Shown here piece by piece: positions 24,992 through 34,725 of a DNA stretch of 64,000 nt (position 1 is the stretch's first letter; every line of letters begins with the position of its first letter). The DNA is from [Clostridium] fimetarium (GTDB taxonomy: Bacteria > Bacillota > Clostridia > Lachnospirales > Lachnospiraceae), in contig NZ_FOJI01000005.1 of assembly GCF_900111235.1 (NCBI RefSeq), positions 215,396-279,395 of the forward strand, read 5' to 3'. The notes beneath the pieces were generated by a model. It saw only the letters and a program-made list of their open reading frames with translations, did no database searches and was not told the origin of the DNA. A program made the translations under genes and the position numbers.

Positions 24992-26431
24992 ATGGGAGAA
25001 ACATATTCTGGTATTCGAGAAAGTAGGCCGAATACTTATAATGATTTAGGTGATAGTAGTAAGAATATTGAAGAAAATTTTGACAAAGGATGTTTAAAGA
25101 GGGCAGATAGAAGCTTTGCGCAGGGTTTACAGTGTCAGCAGATAAATAGCATGGCGGCTCTTATGTCCTTAGATGATGCAGTATTCATCGCACATTCGCC
25201 GCAAGGATGCGTTGGATGTGCTACAATGGCGACCGATGTATTTCGTGTAGGCCAGGCCCATAGAGGTGTGAAAGTAATTCGTAATCCTCGAGTAATCGTA
25301 TCAAATATTGATCAAAACGATGTCATTTTTGGTGGTGAAAAGAAGCTCGTAGAAGCGATTAATTTCGCGAAAGAAAGATATAATCCAAAACTGATATTTA
25401 TCTTTTCTTCTTGTGCATCAGGAATTATTGGAGATGACATTGATTCCATAGCGAAAGAGCTTCAGGAAGAAAGTGAAGCTCTGATAGTACCAATTCATTG
25501 TGAAGGCTTTAAATCTAAAATATGTGCTTCTGGATTTGATTCAGCATTTATATCAATATCAAAATACATATTAAAGGAAGAAAAACTGCCTAAGACGGAA
25601 GGGCTTATTAATCTATTTGCGCCTACGACTGTAAGCTATAAAGATCAGGTGGAAATAGAGCGAATGTTAAGCGAATTGGGGCTTAGCGCTAATTATATAC
25701 CATTTTATAGTTCTCTTGAAAGTATCAAAAAAATCCCATCAGCAATCGCATCTACTTCTATATGTAAGGTGTTTGCGGATGAATTTATGAAAGAACTTGA
25801 AGAAAAATATGATATTCCATATTCGCATACAGTTATGCCCATTGGAGTGAGAAATACAGATAAGTGGTTTAGAGGTCTTGCAAGTATTGTAGGCAAGGAA
25901 AAAGAAGCAGAAGAAATCATTGCAAAAGAACATGCACGAGTATTACCGGAAATAGAAAAGATAAAACAACGCTTACAAGGTAAGCGAGTATTTATTTGTG
26001 GTGGAACAGGTCGCTCATTTGCAGCTGCAGCACTGATTGATGACTTTGGTATGAAGCTTGTCGGGCTTGAGACACCTACTTATGATGATGATGCGCAGCT
26101 TGATATCGAGTATCTAAATGGAATACATAAGGACTTTGTCGTAGATATAGCGAATATGCAGCCATTTGAACAAATCAATCTTGTAAAGAGATTAAAACCA
26201 GATGTATTTATTGGTGTGCCAACATGGGCGGCCAGACTTGGAATTCCAACTACTCATGTTCTTGACATGAAACGCCCAACAATGGGATACGATGGAATAC
26301 TTTATCTTGGTAATAAAATAGCAGATCAGATAGAAAATCCAGGTTTTAATGTGAAGCTTTCAAAACATGCAAGACTTCCATATAGGGATAGTTGGTATGA
26401 AGAAAATCCATTTAAATATATAGAAGGATAG
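24992..26431 (+). CDS. Nitrogenase-like reductase, NifD-like subunit (D2)
   Basis: A 479-residue NifD homologue. P-cluster-type cysteines: Cys48 (LQCQQI), Cys73 (SPQGCVGC) and Cys141 (SSCASGIIGDD). The cofactor ligand counterparts are kept as Cys in STSICKVFADEF and His in TTHVLDM. The Gln191/His195 positions read Cys and Phe in GFKSKICASGFDS, so N2 reduction is not expected. It lies in the operon NifB-NifX-D2-K2, with only 8 bases before K2. Because this pair travels with cofactor genes it could be mistaken for NifEN, but NifE normally lacks the His442 counterpart, so a catalytic role is more likely. Confidence 0.87.
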   Translation: MGETYSGIRESRPNTYNDLGDSSKNIEENFDKGCLKRADRSFAQGLQCQQINSMAALMSLDDAVFIAHSPQGCVGCATMATDVFRVGQAHRGVKVIRNPRVIVSNIDQNDVIFGGEKKLVEAINFAKERYNPKLIFIFSSCASGIIGDDIDSIAKELQEESEALIVPIHCEGFKSKICASGFDSAFISISKYILKEEKLPKTEGLINLFAPTTVSYKDQVEIERMLSELGLSANYIPFYSSLESIKKIPSAIASTSICKVFADEFMKELEEKYDIPYSHTVMPIGVRNTDKWFRGLASIVGKEKEAEEIIAKEHARVLPEIEKIKQRLQGKRVFICGGTGRSFAAAALIDDFGMKLVGLETPTYDDDAQLDIEYLNGIHKDFVVDIANMQPFEQINLVKRLKPDVFIGVPTWAARLGIPTTHVLDMKRPTMGYDGILYLGNKIADQIENPGFNVKLSKHARLPYRDSWYEENPFKYIEG

Positions 26432-26439
26432 GTGATAAT

Positions 26440-27726
26440 ATGTCAAAAGTAACAGAGAGCCCAAGAGGCAACTGCGTTCTTGGTGGAATAAATGCTGTTT
26501 TAGGAGCGGTTGATAGAGTTTGTCCAATATTTCATGCAGGCCCTGGCTGTTGTATGCAAACATCTGCTGGTGAAGCAGGACAGTCGGGTGGAAAGACTCC
26601 TCACTTTGTTTCAAGTGTTTCCATACCTAGTTCAAATATGTTGGAAAAAGAAGTCGTATTTGGTGGTGTTGATAAGCTTCGAAGTACAATAAAAGGCACA
26701 TTAGAAGTGATTGATGCCGATGCATATTTTGTATTGACTGGATGTACAGCTGGTATTATCGGTGATGATATCGTTAGTACAGTAGAGGAATTCAGCCAGG
26801 AGGGTCATCCAGTATACGCCATAGAAACACCAGGTTTTGCTGGAAATAGTGAATATGGTTATGAGGTTGTATTTGATACATTTCTAGATCAGATTATTGA
26901 AAAAGGAAGGCCCAAACAGAAAAATCTAGTTAATCTTCTTGGAATTATTCCATATCATGATCCATTTTGGAGTGGAGATTTTGAAGAACTAACAAGGATT
27001 TTAAATAAACTTGGATTGGAAGTGAACACCTTTTTCACAGAACATCAAGGAATTGAACACATTAAAAATTCTTCAGCAGCAAGTTTAAATATAATCGTAA
27101 ATCCTTGGTTACTTCAAGGTGCAGCGACAAAATATGAGGAAATATTTGACGTCCCAAGTATTCGTATTGCAGGTATTCCAATAGGAGCAACAGATACAAC
27201 TGTATTTGTTAGGCAGGTAGCAGAGGCACTTAACCTAGATAAAGCGTTGGTAGAAAAAGTGATTGCCGAGGAAGAGGATTATGTATATAGCTATTTAGAA
27301 GCAGCAATTGGTCAGCTAAGCTGGAAACGTTTTGCTGTAGTTGGTGATGCTAACTATGCGATTGGGATAACAAGGTATTTAGCAAATGATTATAGCTTTA
27401 CACCACAAGTTGTAATTATTACAGAACCAATGTTTCGTGAAAATGATAAGGAACTCATTACAAAGCGTCTTACTGAATTGGAATATGCGAGACCGCCAAA
27501 AGTATATTTTGAGCCGGATCAATATAATATAACCAAAATTCTAGAAGAAAATGACGAAATCACACTTTTGATTGGAAGCACGAATGAGAGAGAAGTCGCT
27601 TTGAAAAAAGAAATTCAGTGTAGTGTAATTATGTTCCCGATTACAGATCGGTTAATATTTAACCGTACCTATGCTGGATACAGAGGCAGTTTGACGTTGA
27701 TTGAAGATTTGTATGATAATTTATAA
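26440..27726 (+). CDS. Nitrogenase-like reductase, NifK-like subunit (K2)
   Basis: A 428-residue NifK homologue with Cys12 (RGNCVLGG), Cys37 (AGPGCC, with a second Cys38 beside it) and Cys102 (LTGCTAGIIGDD) at the P-cluster positions. The intervening LEKEVVFGG block is conserved. A short N-terminus makes it a NifK-like rather than true NifK protein. It forms the partner of D2 and ends the operon; a strong terminator follows 20 bases later. Confidence 0.86.
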   Translation: MSKVTESPRGNCVLGGINAVLGAVDRVCPIFHAGPGCCMQTSAGEAGQSGGKTPHFVSSVSIPSSNMLEKEVVFGGVDKLRSTIKGTLEVIDADAYFVLTGCTAGIIGDDIVSTVEEFSQEGHPVYAIETPGFAGNSEYGYEVVFDTFLDQIIEKGRPKQKNLVNLLGIIPYHDPFWSGDFEELTRILNKLGLEVNTFFTEHQGIEHIKNSSAASLNIIVNPWLLQGAATKYEEIFDVPSIRIAGIPIGATDTTVFVRQVAEALNLDKALVEKVIAEEEDYVYSYLEAAIGQLSWKRFAVVGDANYAIGITRYLANDYSFTPQVVIITEPMFRENDKELITKRLTELEYARPPKVYFEPDQYNITKILEENDEITLLIGSTNEREVALKKEIQCSVIMFPITDRLIFNRTYAGYRGSLTLIEDLYDNL

Positions 27727-27747
27727 TAATTAGGCGAATAAAATCTG

Positions 27748-27780
27748 AAAAAACACTACAATTTTCGTTGTAGTGTTTTT
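27748..27780. terminator. Bidirectional intrinsic terminator between K2 and the convergent gene
   Basis: AAAAACACTACAA pairs perfectly with TTGTAGTGTTTTT around a TTTTCG-type loop, with A-rich and T-rich flanks. It serves K2 on the plus strand and probably the convergent gene ending at 27808. Confidence 0.88.
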
Positions 27781-27807
27781 AATAGAAAGGCGAAGCGTTA
27801 ATTGGCT

Positions 27808-28761
27808 TTATTTACATTTTCCACAAGTAGCACAATCTGTACATTCATTTGAAATCAATGGGATAGAACTTAACTTGATACTAGCGATATCACTAATCTT
27901 AATTGTAAATGCATCTAGACATGAGAAGGTAATTGTTTCACTATCAAATTTAACGTTCAAAGGAACTAATTCAGTTTCTTCAATGCTAGTGCTACTTTCA
28001 ACATAGGAAGGGGCCAGATAATGAATTTTTCCTGCTTGGTCTGTGATTTTAATAATATCAGTAGAAGTAACAAGTTCTGCAACTTTATTTCCAGTGCTAT
28101 CAAAGATTAGAGAATTCTGATCGGCGTGAATTTCCATAGCACTAGAATCATATGCATGAAGAAGTCCAATAGGAGTTTCTATCGCATAAGGGCTTTCCGG
28201 TTCTAATGAACGTAAACGACCATCACTTAGGAATGAAAATCCAATTCTTGTTTCAATTATTCCAAATGGGGTAGGAACAGACGCTGTTTCACCAGGGAAA
28301 AAGGATACACTTTTAACTTTACCATCAGGATAGAAAAAAATACTATTCACTTTTAAATGAAAGCTTCTATTTAACATATTAAATGTAATTCTTTTCATTA
28401 ACTCAGCTTCATCCGTTTCTAACCACATTCCGTTAACTGCTCCGTTTAATGGAAATATTCTTTTCAGAGAGCCATTTTCATAAAAAGTGACAAGTTCGGC
28501 CTCAATGACTCCAATCGGAGTGGGTATTGCAGTCGGTTCCTGTAAATCGATACTTTTTATAGTTCCACTTGGATAAAACAAAAGACATTTTGTGTTTTTT
28601 CTTCTTCCCGTAAAATCTTGAAAACGTGGAATTAAGATACCAATCGAGGTGTTTAGTTTGTGTTCACTATCTAAACATAAAGAATCAAGCTGGCCATTTT
28701 CATGGAGAGAATATCTTGTTACATTATTTAAATTACCGTATTTAGTTGAAAAACTCTGCAT
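27808..28761 (-). CDS. Unknown protein with MORN-like repeats and a C-terminal Cys motif
   Basis: I do not recognise this 317-residue protein. It has several repeats of the form F/Y-x-x-G-x-hydrophobic-K/R-S/R (FYPSGTIKSID, FYENGSLKRIFP, FYPDGKVKSVSF, FLSDGRLRSLEP) spaced by about 25-50 residues, each followed by a P-T/S-P-x-G-x-I-E segment. This resembles MORN/YwqK-type beta repeats. The C-terminus is CTDCATCGKC, four cysteines suited to binding a metal or cluster. No signal peptide is seen. The ATG at 28761 is preferred since GAGG lies just upstream. Its promoter (28897-28925) carries the shared palindrome and diverges from the NifH promoter, so it belongs to the same regulon. Confidence 0.75.
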   Translation of the reverse strand: MQSFSTKYGNLNNVTRYSLHENGQLDSLCLDSEHKLNTSIGILIPRFQDFTGRRKNTKCLLFYPSGTIKSIDLQEPTAIPTPIGVIEAELVTFYENGSLKRIFPLNGAVNGMWLETDEAELMKRITFNMLNRSFHLKVNSIFFYPDGKVKSVSFFPGETASVPTPFGIIETRIGFSFLSDGRLRSLEPESPYAIETPIGLLHAYDSSAMEIHADQNSLIFDSTGNKVAELVTSTDIIKITDQAGKIHYLAPSYVESSTSIEETELVPLNVKFDSETITFSCLDAFTIKISDIASIKLSSIPLISNECTDCATCGKCK

Positions 28762-28874
28762 ATTTAACCTCATTTCTTAACTGATTTTAAAGATGTGCCT
28801 ATCAAATTTGTGTATAGCAGTGCCGACACAAACTTGTACGTGAACGATAAAAGCATTCACACATATTCAATCAT

Positions 28875-28925
28875 ATCATAGCATATATATATGAATAGTA
28901 TAGAAAAAGAATTTTCAGTTGTCAA
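28875..28925 (-). promoter_or_regulatory. Promoter and operator of the repeat-protein gene
   Basis: On the minus strand TTGACA (28925-28920), a 17-base spacer and TATACT (28902-28897) form a strong promoter. The 7-7-7 palindrome TTCATAT-N7-CTATGAT (28895-28875) starts one base after the -10 box. Confidence 0.72.
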
Positions 28926-28972
28926 TCGATATTTATTATTTTGAATTTTAAAAAGAAATGACAATATAACTG

Positions 28973-29036
28973 TTGACAAATAACAAAAAAGTAGTTATAA
29001 TTCATAAAAATAGAATTCATACAAACATAGTATGAA
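28973..29036 (+). promoter_or_regulatory. Consensus promoter and operator of the NifH operon
   Basis: TTGACA (28973-28978), 17 bases and TATAAT (28996-29001) are a perfect promoter. The perfect 7-7-7 palindrome TTCATAC-N7-GTATGAA lies at 29016-29036 over the start of the transcript. The divergent promoter is 47 bases away. Confidence 0.8.
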
Positions 29037-29112
29037 AAGTAAGAAATACATCAAGACATAGTGATTCGCAGTAAGCAAAGTGGGTTATCAATATCCAGTT
29101 TGACTTTTATAA

Positions 29113-29979
<867 letters not shown>

Positions 29980-30079
29980 TTAACAAAATAGATTGTAAAA
30001 TATAATGAAATTTGCTATTGTGAACTTGCGGAAAAGAATTCCGCTTAAAAAATATTTTATAAAAAGGAGTGTATACATT

Positions 30080-31012
30080 ATGGCTAAGATTTTTGGAAGT
30101 GTAACAGAGTTAATTGGTGGAACACCATTACTTGAAGCAAAGAATTATGCAAAGAAGAGAAATATTAATGCTAGGTTAATCACAAAGTTAGAGTACTTTA
30201 ATCCAGCTGGAAGTGTTAAGGATAGAATTGCTCTTGCAATGATTGATGATGCAGAAGCAAAAGGCGTTTTAAAGGAGGGTTCAGTAATTATTGAACCTAC
30301 TAGTGGTAATACAGGAATTGGTCTTGCATCTATTGCTGCGGCAAGAGGATATAGAATCATATTAACAATGCCTGAGACGATGAGTGTTGAAAGAAGAAAT
30401 TTATTAAAGGCTTATGGAGCAGAACTAGTATTAACAGAAGGTGCTAAGGGTATGAAAGGTGCAATTGCGAAAGCAGAAGAGTTAGCAGCAGAAACACCAA
30501 ATTCATTTTTACCTGGTCAGTTTGTTAATCCTGCAAATCCAGAGGTACACAGAAAAACAACTGGACCAGAAATCTGGAATGATACTGACGGAAAAGTCGA
30601 TATTTTTGTTGCTGGAGTTGGTACAGGTGGAACTGTTTCTGGTATTGGTGAGTATTTAAAATCACAGAATAAGAATGTTAAAGTAGTAGCAGTGGAACCA
30701 GCAAGCTCTCCAGTATTATCAGAGGGTAAGGCCGGACCTCATAAGATTCAAGGTATTGGCGCAGGTTTTGTTCCAGATACATTGAATACAAAAATTTATG
30801 ATGAAATAGTTACCATTGAAAATGACGATGCTTTCGCAGCTGGAAGAGAATTTGCTCATACAGAAGGAATCCTAGTTGGAATTTCATCAGGTGCAGCATT
30901 GTATGCAGCAGAAATCTTAGCAAAGAGACCTGAAAATGCGGGCAAAAATATTGTTGTGTTGCTTCCTGATACTGGGGAAAGATATTTGTCTACAGCGTTA
31001 TTTGCAGATTGA
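30080..31012 (+). CDS. cysK: Cysteine synthase paralogue 2
   Basis: A 310-residue O-acetylserine sulfhydrylase. Motifs: [23 protein letters not shown] with the PLP Lys (about 45), [31 protein letters not shown] and [11 protein letters not shown]. It matches canonical CysK as well as paralogue 1. ATG 30080 has AAGGAG about 9 bases upstream; the frame continues back to 30005 without a start signal. It sits directly behind NifH and before D3-K3, separated from D3 by a palindromic repeat and a 370-base spacer. It likely assimilates sulfide. Confidence 0.9.
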   Translation: MAKIFGSVTELIGGTPLLEAKNYAKKRNINARLITKLEYFNPAGSVKDRIALAMIDDAEAKGVLKEGSVIIEPTSGNTGIGLASIAAARGYRIILTMPETMSVERRNLLKAYGAELVLTEGAKGMKGAIAKAEELAAETPNSFLPGQFVNPANPEVHRKTTGPEIWNDTDGKVDIFVAGVGTGGTVSGIGEYLKSQNKNVKVVAVEPASSPVLSEGKAGPHKIQGIGAGFVPDTLNTKIYDEIVTIENDDAFAAGREFAHTEGILVGISSGAALYAAEILAKRPENAGKNIVVLLPDTGERYLSTALFAD

Positions 31013-31026
31013 AGTTGAGGGAGTGA

Positions 31027-31207
31027 GTGAATATGGATTTATAATGATCCGTTTTACTTGCCTTTCCTTCAAGCAGTATGGTTTTTGCAAGCCTCAGGGA
31101 TGATGAAAAGACTCGCTTCGCTCATTTTTCATCTGAGTCTTGTAAAAACCATGGACACTGCTTTCAGCCGGTCTGCGTAAAATGGATCATTATAAATCCA
31201 TATTCAC
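31027..31207. repeat. Palindromic repeat element, copy 1
   Basis: A 181-bp near-palindrome. The outer arms (31027-31055 and 31178-31207) are complementary; the inner part carries blocks shared with copies at 34374 and 59207, including CTTGCCTTTCCTTCAAG and CTTTCAGCCGGTCTG. The arm sequence differs among the copies, yet each copy remains self-complementary. Confidence 0.85.
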
Positions 31208-31581
31208 GGTTACTTTTTTGGGGAAGCGCTAAAAGCAAAAAGACAAAAAAGATATTATCATGGTATACATTGGATAATGATGGAGTAGGTACTAAAAAAA
31301 AATTGAGGAATTTATAGATAAAACTATGAATTCCTTAAAAAATAATGCTTTTCCTAGTAAAATAGTATAGAATATATGAATTCGAAACGGGTTAGAATTA
31401 GTATATTTGATTTATAAGGTTAGGAACTATTAAGCGGTAGATAGTGTTTAGAGTGGAATTCAATATAAGAGTGAAATTTAATATAAAAGTGAAATCAAAA
31501 TAAGAGGCATATTCAATGTAAAAGCGGAATGAAGCATTTAAGGGAAATAAAATAGAAAAATGAAAGGTGCAGGGTATTAAT
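31208..31581. other. Spacer with degenerate 17-bp tandem repeats before D3
   Basis: There is no convincing gene. A hairpin with AGGAATT arms lies near 31306-31336. Around 31451-31504 a unit like GAGTGAAATTTAATATAA occurs about three times with changes. No clean promoter is seen, so D3 may depend on read-through from the NifH promoter. Confidence 0.45.
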
Positions 31582-33039
31582 ATGGCTATGCAATTAGACA
31601 TTTCTGATATTGGAACTAGAGAAAGTAGATTGGGTTCAATTACGGGCTATGTGGGAGATTTAAAGGATTTGGCGACTCAGAGTAATTGTGGTTCACTAAA
31701 AGGGTGCTCTCGATGTTTTTCTCAGTCTAGTACATGTCTTTCCGGGTGTGCACTAAGTCAGTTGGCAGGAATTCGTGATGTGGCGGTTGTTCATCATGGG
31801 CCATCAGGTTGTTCAGTAACGGGAACTGGAATTTATGCAGTTACGAAGCAGGTAGCAGCAAAAAGAGGAATTATAAATAATTCTGTATATATTGGAACTG
31901 ATATGAATGAAGAAGATACCATCTTTGGCGCAGGGGATGCACTAAAGGATATTGTACTTGAGACATACAGAAGATATAAACCGAAGGCGATATTTGTAAG
32001 TAGTTCTTGTGCAACAGGAATCATAGGCGAGGATATCGACAGCATTGTTGACGATTTGAGGGAAGAAATAGATGTTCCTATTGCAGCAGTACATTGTGAA
32101 GGTTTTAAATCTCGTATATGGGCAACCGGATTCGACATTTCAGATCATGCAGTATTATCTACGATCGTACAGCCACCAAAGCAGAAAAGAAATACGATAA
32201 ACTTTAAAAACTTCTTTGAAAGCGCAAGAAACGAAATTATAGAAATATTTAAAAATTTCGATGTGGAACCTACTTTCTTATATGCGAATGCAACCGTCGA
32301 AGAACTTTCTCATATATCAGAGGCACTAGCAACTGTATGTATTTGTGGAACACTTGGAAATTACTTAGGAAATGGCCTAGAAGAAAAGTATGGCGTTCCT
32401 TATATAAGAACAATTAACCCATTAGGCGTTGTCGGCTTTGAAACTTGGCTTAGAGAAATTGGAAAAGTGATTCATAAAGAAGTTGAAGTTGAGAAATACA
32501 TAGAAGTAGAAAGAGCAAAATATTTACCTAAAATTGAAGAAGTAAAGAAAGAGTTAGTGGGACTTAAAGCAGTACTTGGCATGGGACCCGGTTATACCTT
32601 TGAAGTATCAAGAGTTCTTCAGGAATTGGGAATAGAAGTGCTTCATGCAGCAGCTTGGCACTATGACAAGAAATATGAAAATGGTGAAGTGCCACCAGCG
32701 ATGGAATATTTACTTGAGAATAATCCTAACTTTGAAGTAAGTGTAGCGGATCAGCAAAACTTTGAAGTGCTTAATATTTTAAATAGATTACAGCCAGATG
32801 TATATCTATCACGTCATCCAGGTTCTACCGTTTGGGCAATCAAACAAGGATTTCCAGCAGTATATGTAGCAGATGAATATATGATTTTTGGATATAAAGG
32901 TACTTTGGATTTTGCACATACGGTACTCGATACAATTCGTAATAGAAGTTTCGAGAAAAATCTTGCTAAGAGAGTAAAACTTCCATATACCGACTGGTGG
33001 TATAAACAGGAATCAGGACTTTTCTTAGATAATAAATAG
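31582..33039 (+). CDS. Nitrogenase-like reductase, NifD-like subunit (D3), divergent active site
   Basis: A 485-residue NifD homologue. Cysteines at the P-cluster positions are Cys52 (STCLSGC), Cys77 (GPSGCSV) and Cys143 (SSSCATGIIGED); an extra Cys-rich N-terminus (Cys36, 42, 45, 56) precedes them. The Cys275 counterpart is present (TVCICGTLGNY), but the His442 counterpart is Tyr (FPAVYVADEY), unlike D1 and D2. Gln191/His195 positions are Trp and Phe-like in GFKSRIWATGFDI. It is behind NifH and cysK2 and 19 bases before K3. The changed cofactor ligand suggests a different cofactor attachment, a NifE-like scaffold role, or a distinct reaction. ATG 31582 is preferred over GTG 31567 from Shine-Dalgarno spacing. 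Confidence 0.85.
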   Translation: MAMQLDISDIGTRESRLGSITGYVGDLKDLATQSNCGSLKGCSRCFSQSSTCLSGCALSQLAGIRDVAVVHHGPSGCSVTGTGIYAVTKQVAAKRGIINNSVYIGTDMNEEDTIFGAGDALKDIVLETYRRYKPKAIFVSSSCATGIIGEDIDSIVDDLREEIDVPIAAVHCEGFKSRIWATGFDISDHAVLSTIVQPPKQKRNTINFKNFFESARNEIIEIFKNFDVEPTFLYANATVEELSHISEALATVCICGTLGNYLGNGLEEKYGVPYIRTINPLGVVGFETWLREIGKVIHKEVEVEKYIEVERAKYLPKIEEVKKELVGLKAVLGMGPGYTFEVSRVLQELGIEVLHAAAWHYDKKYENGEVPPAMEYLLENNPNFEVSVADQQNFEVLNILNRLQPDVYLSRHPGSTVWAIKQGFPAVYVADEYMIFGYKGTLDFAHTVLDTIRNRSFEKNLAKRVKLPYTDWWYKQESGLFLDNK

Positions 33040-33058
33040 ATGGAGGTCAGATTAGATT

Positions 33059-34357
33059 ATGGCAAAGATATTAGATAAACAAAGATATAAATGTGCGATG
33101 AGTGCAATGTCAACCGTTCAGGCAATTGAGCGAGCAATCCCGATCCTTCATTCTGGTCCTGGATGTGCACAGAAATTATCAAATTCATCAGGAAGCAGTG
33201 GATATTTTTCCCCTAACATTTTTCCATGTACCAGTATAAATGAAGAGGATGTAGTGTTTGGTGGAGAGAAAAAGCTTCGTTCCACTATTGAAAATTCACT
33301 TAAGATCATTGATGCGGATTTATACGTAGTTCTTACAGGATGTACACCTGAAATCGTTGGTGATACGGTGGAAGATGTGGTTAGCGATTTTAAGGATGCT
33401 AAGAAGCCCGTAATATTCGCTTCTACGCCTGGATTTAAAGGTAACAATTATAAAGGGCACGAATGGGTTGTTAATTCGATTGTTGAGCAATATTTAGAGC
33501 CATCAGATAAAAAAACAGTGGGACTTGTAAATATTTGGGCGGATGTACCTTATCAGGATGAATTCTGGTCTGGAAATCTAAGAGAACTTGAAAAGCTAGT
33601 TGCAGAGCTAGGATTGATTCCTAATACAATATTTGGCTACAAAAGGGGGATAGAGAATATAAAAAAAATTCCAGAAGCACAGTTTAATCTGCTCGTCTCA
33701 CCTTGGGTAGGGCTTGAAAATGTAAAGCTTATGAAAGAAAAGTTTGGAACACCTTATTTACATTATCCAACACTCCCAATTGGAGCATTTGAAACAAGTA
33801 AATTTCTTCGAGCAGTAGGTGAATTTGCAGGTCTTGATAAGGATAAAGTGGAAGCAATCATTGTAGAAAAAGAAGAGTATTACTACTACTATATTGAGCG
33901 ATTTGCAGATTTGTTTCTGGAGACGAGAGTTATGTCAAAGAAGTTCACAATCGTTTCAGATGCACAATATGCACTTGGTATTACGAAGTTTCTTGTAAAT
34001 GATTTGGGATTATTCCCTGCAAAACAGTTTATTGTCGATGATACGCCAAAAGAATTTAGAAATGATATCGAAGGATATTTCAAAGATTTAAATTATGATA
34101 TTGAAGCAGAAGTTATCTTTGCAACAGACGGATATAAAGTACATAAAGAAATAGAAGAAACCGATTATCATGGCTATCCATTAATTCTTGGCGGATATTG
34201 GGAAAAGGAAATAGCCGCAAAAGTAAATGCACATTTCTTAAATGTATCTTGGCCGGTGAATGAACGTTTAATTATGAATGGGTTCTATGTGGGGTATGAT
34301 GGTGGATTGAAGCTGATTGAGGATATTTATTCTGTTGTCAAGACTAGATTTAATTAA
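33059..34357 (+). CDS. Nitrogenase-like reductase, NifK-like subunit (K3)
   Basis: A 432-residue NifK homologue with Cys12 (RYKCAMSAM), Cys36 (SGPGCAQ) and Cys95 (LTGCTPEIVGD) at the P-cluster positions, plus Cys57 (FPCTS) in the loop before the NEEDVVFGGEKKL block. In the third motif the usual GDD is GDT. It partners D3. The next feature downstream is a palindromic repeat, so cysK3 may be separately controlled. C-terminal YAGYRGGL-type signature is seen as FYVGYDGGLKLIEDIY. Confidence 0.85.
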   Translation: MAKILDKQRYKCAMSAMSTVQAIERAIPILHSGPGCAQKLSNSSGSSGYFSPNIFPCTSINEEDVVFGGEKKLRSTIENSLKIIDADLYVVLTGCTPEIVGDTVEDVVSDFKDAKKPVIFASTPGFKGNNYKGHEWVVNSIVEQYLEPSDKKTVGLVNIWADVPYQDEFWSGNLRELEKLVAELGLIPNTIFGYKRGIENIKKIPEAQFNLLVSPWVGLENVKLMKEKFGTPYLHYPTLPIGAFETSKFLRAVGEFAGLDKDKVEAIIVEKEEYYYYYIERFADLFLETRVMSKKFTIVSDAQYALGITKFLVNDLGLFPAKQFIVDDTPKEFRNDIEGYFKDLNYDIEAEVIFATDGYKVHKEIEETDYHGYPLILGGYWEKEIAAKVNAHFLNVSWPVNERLIMNGFYVGYDGGLKLIEDIYSVVKTRFN

Positions 34358-34373
34358 GAGGGGTAGGTGGTGA

Positions 34374-34555
34374 GTGAATATGAAGTTATCATTATTTATT
34401 TTGCTTGCCTTTCCTTCAAGCAGCATGATTTTTTGCAAGCCTCATGGATGATGAAAATGCTCACTTCGTTCGATTTTCATCTGAGTCTTGGAAAAAACAT
34501 GGGCGCTGCTTTCAGCCGGTCTGTACAAAATGAATAATGATAACTTCATATTCAC
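34374..34555. repeat. Palindromic repeat element, copy 2
   Basis: A 182-bp near-palindrome lying 16 bases after the K3 stop. Outer arms (34374-34404 and 34526-34555) are complementary but differ in sequence from copy 1; the core blocks match copy 1 in the same orientation. Confidence 0.85.
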
Positions 34556-34588
34556 ACCTACTTTATCGGTGGGGGCGGAAAGACGAAG

Positions 34589-34644
34589 ACAAAAGCATAA
34601 AGACAAAAGCATAAAGACAAAAGCATAAAGACAAAAGACATAAG
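34589..34644. repeat. 14-bp tandem repeat
   Basis: Three exact copies of ACAAAAGCATAAAG (34589, 34603, 34617), then a decayed fourth unit. It lies between repeat copy 2 and cysK3. Confidence 0.85.
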
Positions 34645-34725
34645 ACATGAGGTCATAAATATTATATTTAGATAGTTGATGGATTTACATTATAGGTGCC
34701 GTGAAGGGCGGAGGAGGATATTGAT

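Noticed and set aside
24992..27726. D2-K2 as NifEN scaffold
   Set aside because: D2 keeps both cofactor-ligand counterparts, including the His that NifE usually lacks, and K2 keeps all three P-cluster cysteines. A scaffold role cannot be excluded but is less likely than for D3-K3.
31078..31317. 79-codon plus-strand frame after cysK2
   Set aside because: It is made of palindrome copy 1 and AT-rich spacer; no ribosome site.
34442..34648. 68-codon minus-strand frame after K3
   Set aside because: It lies across palindrome copy 2 and the 14-bp tandem repeat; open only because of repeats.
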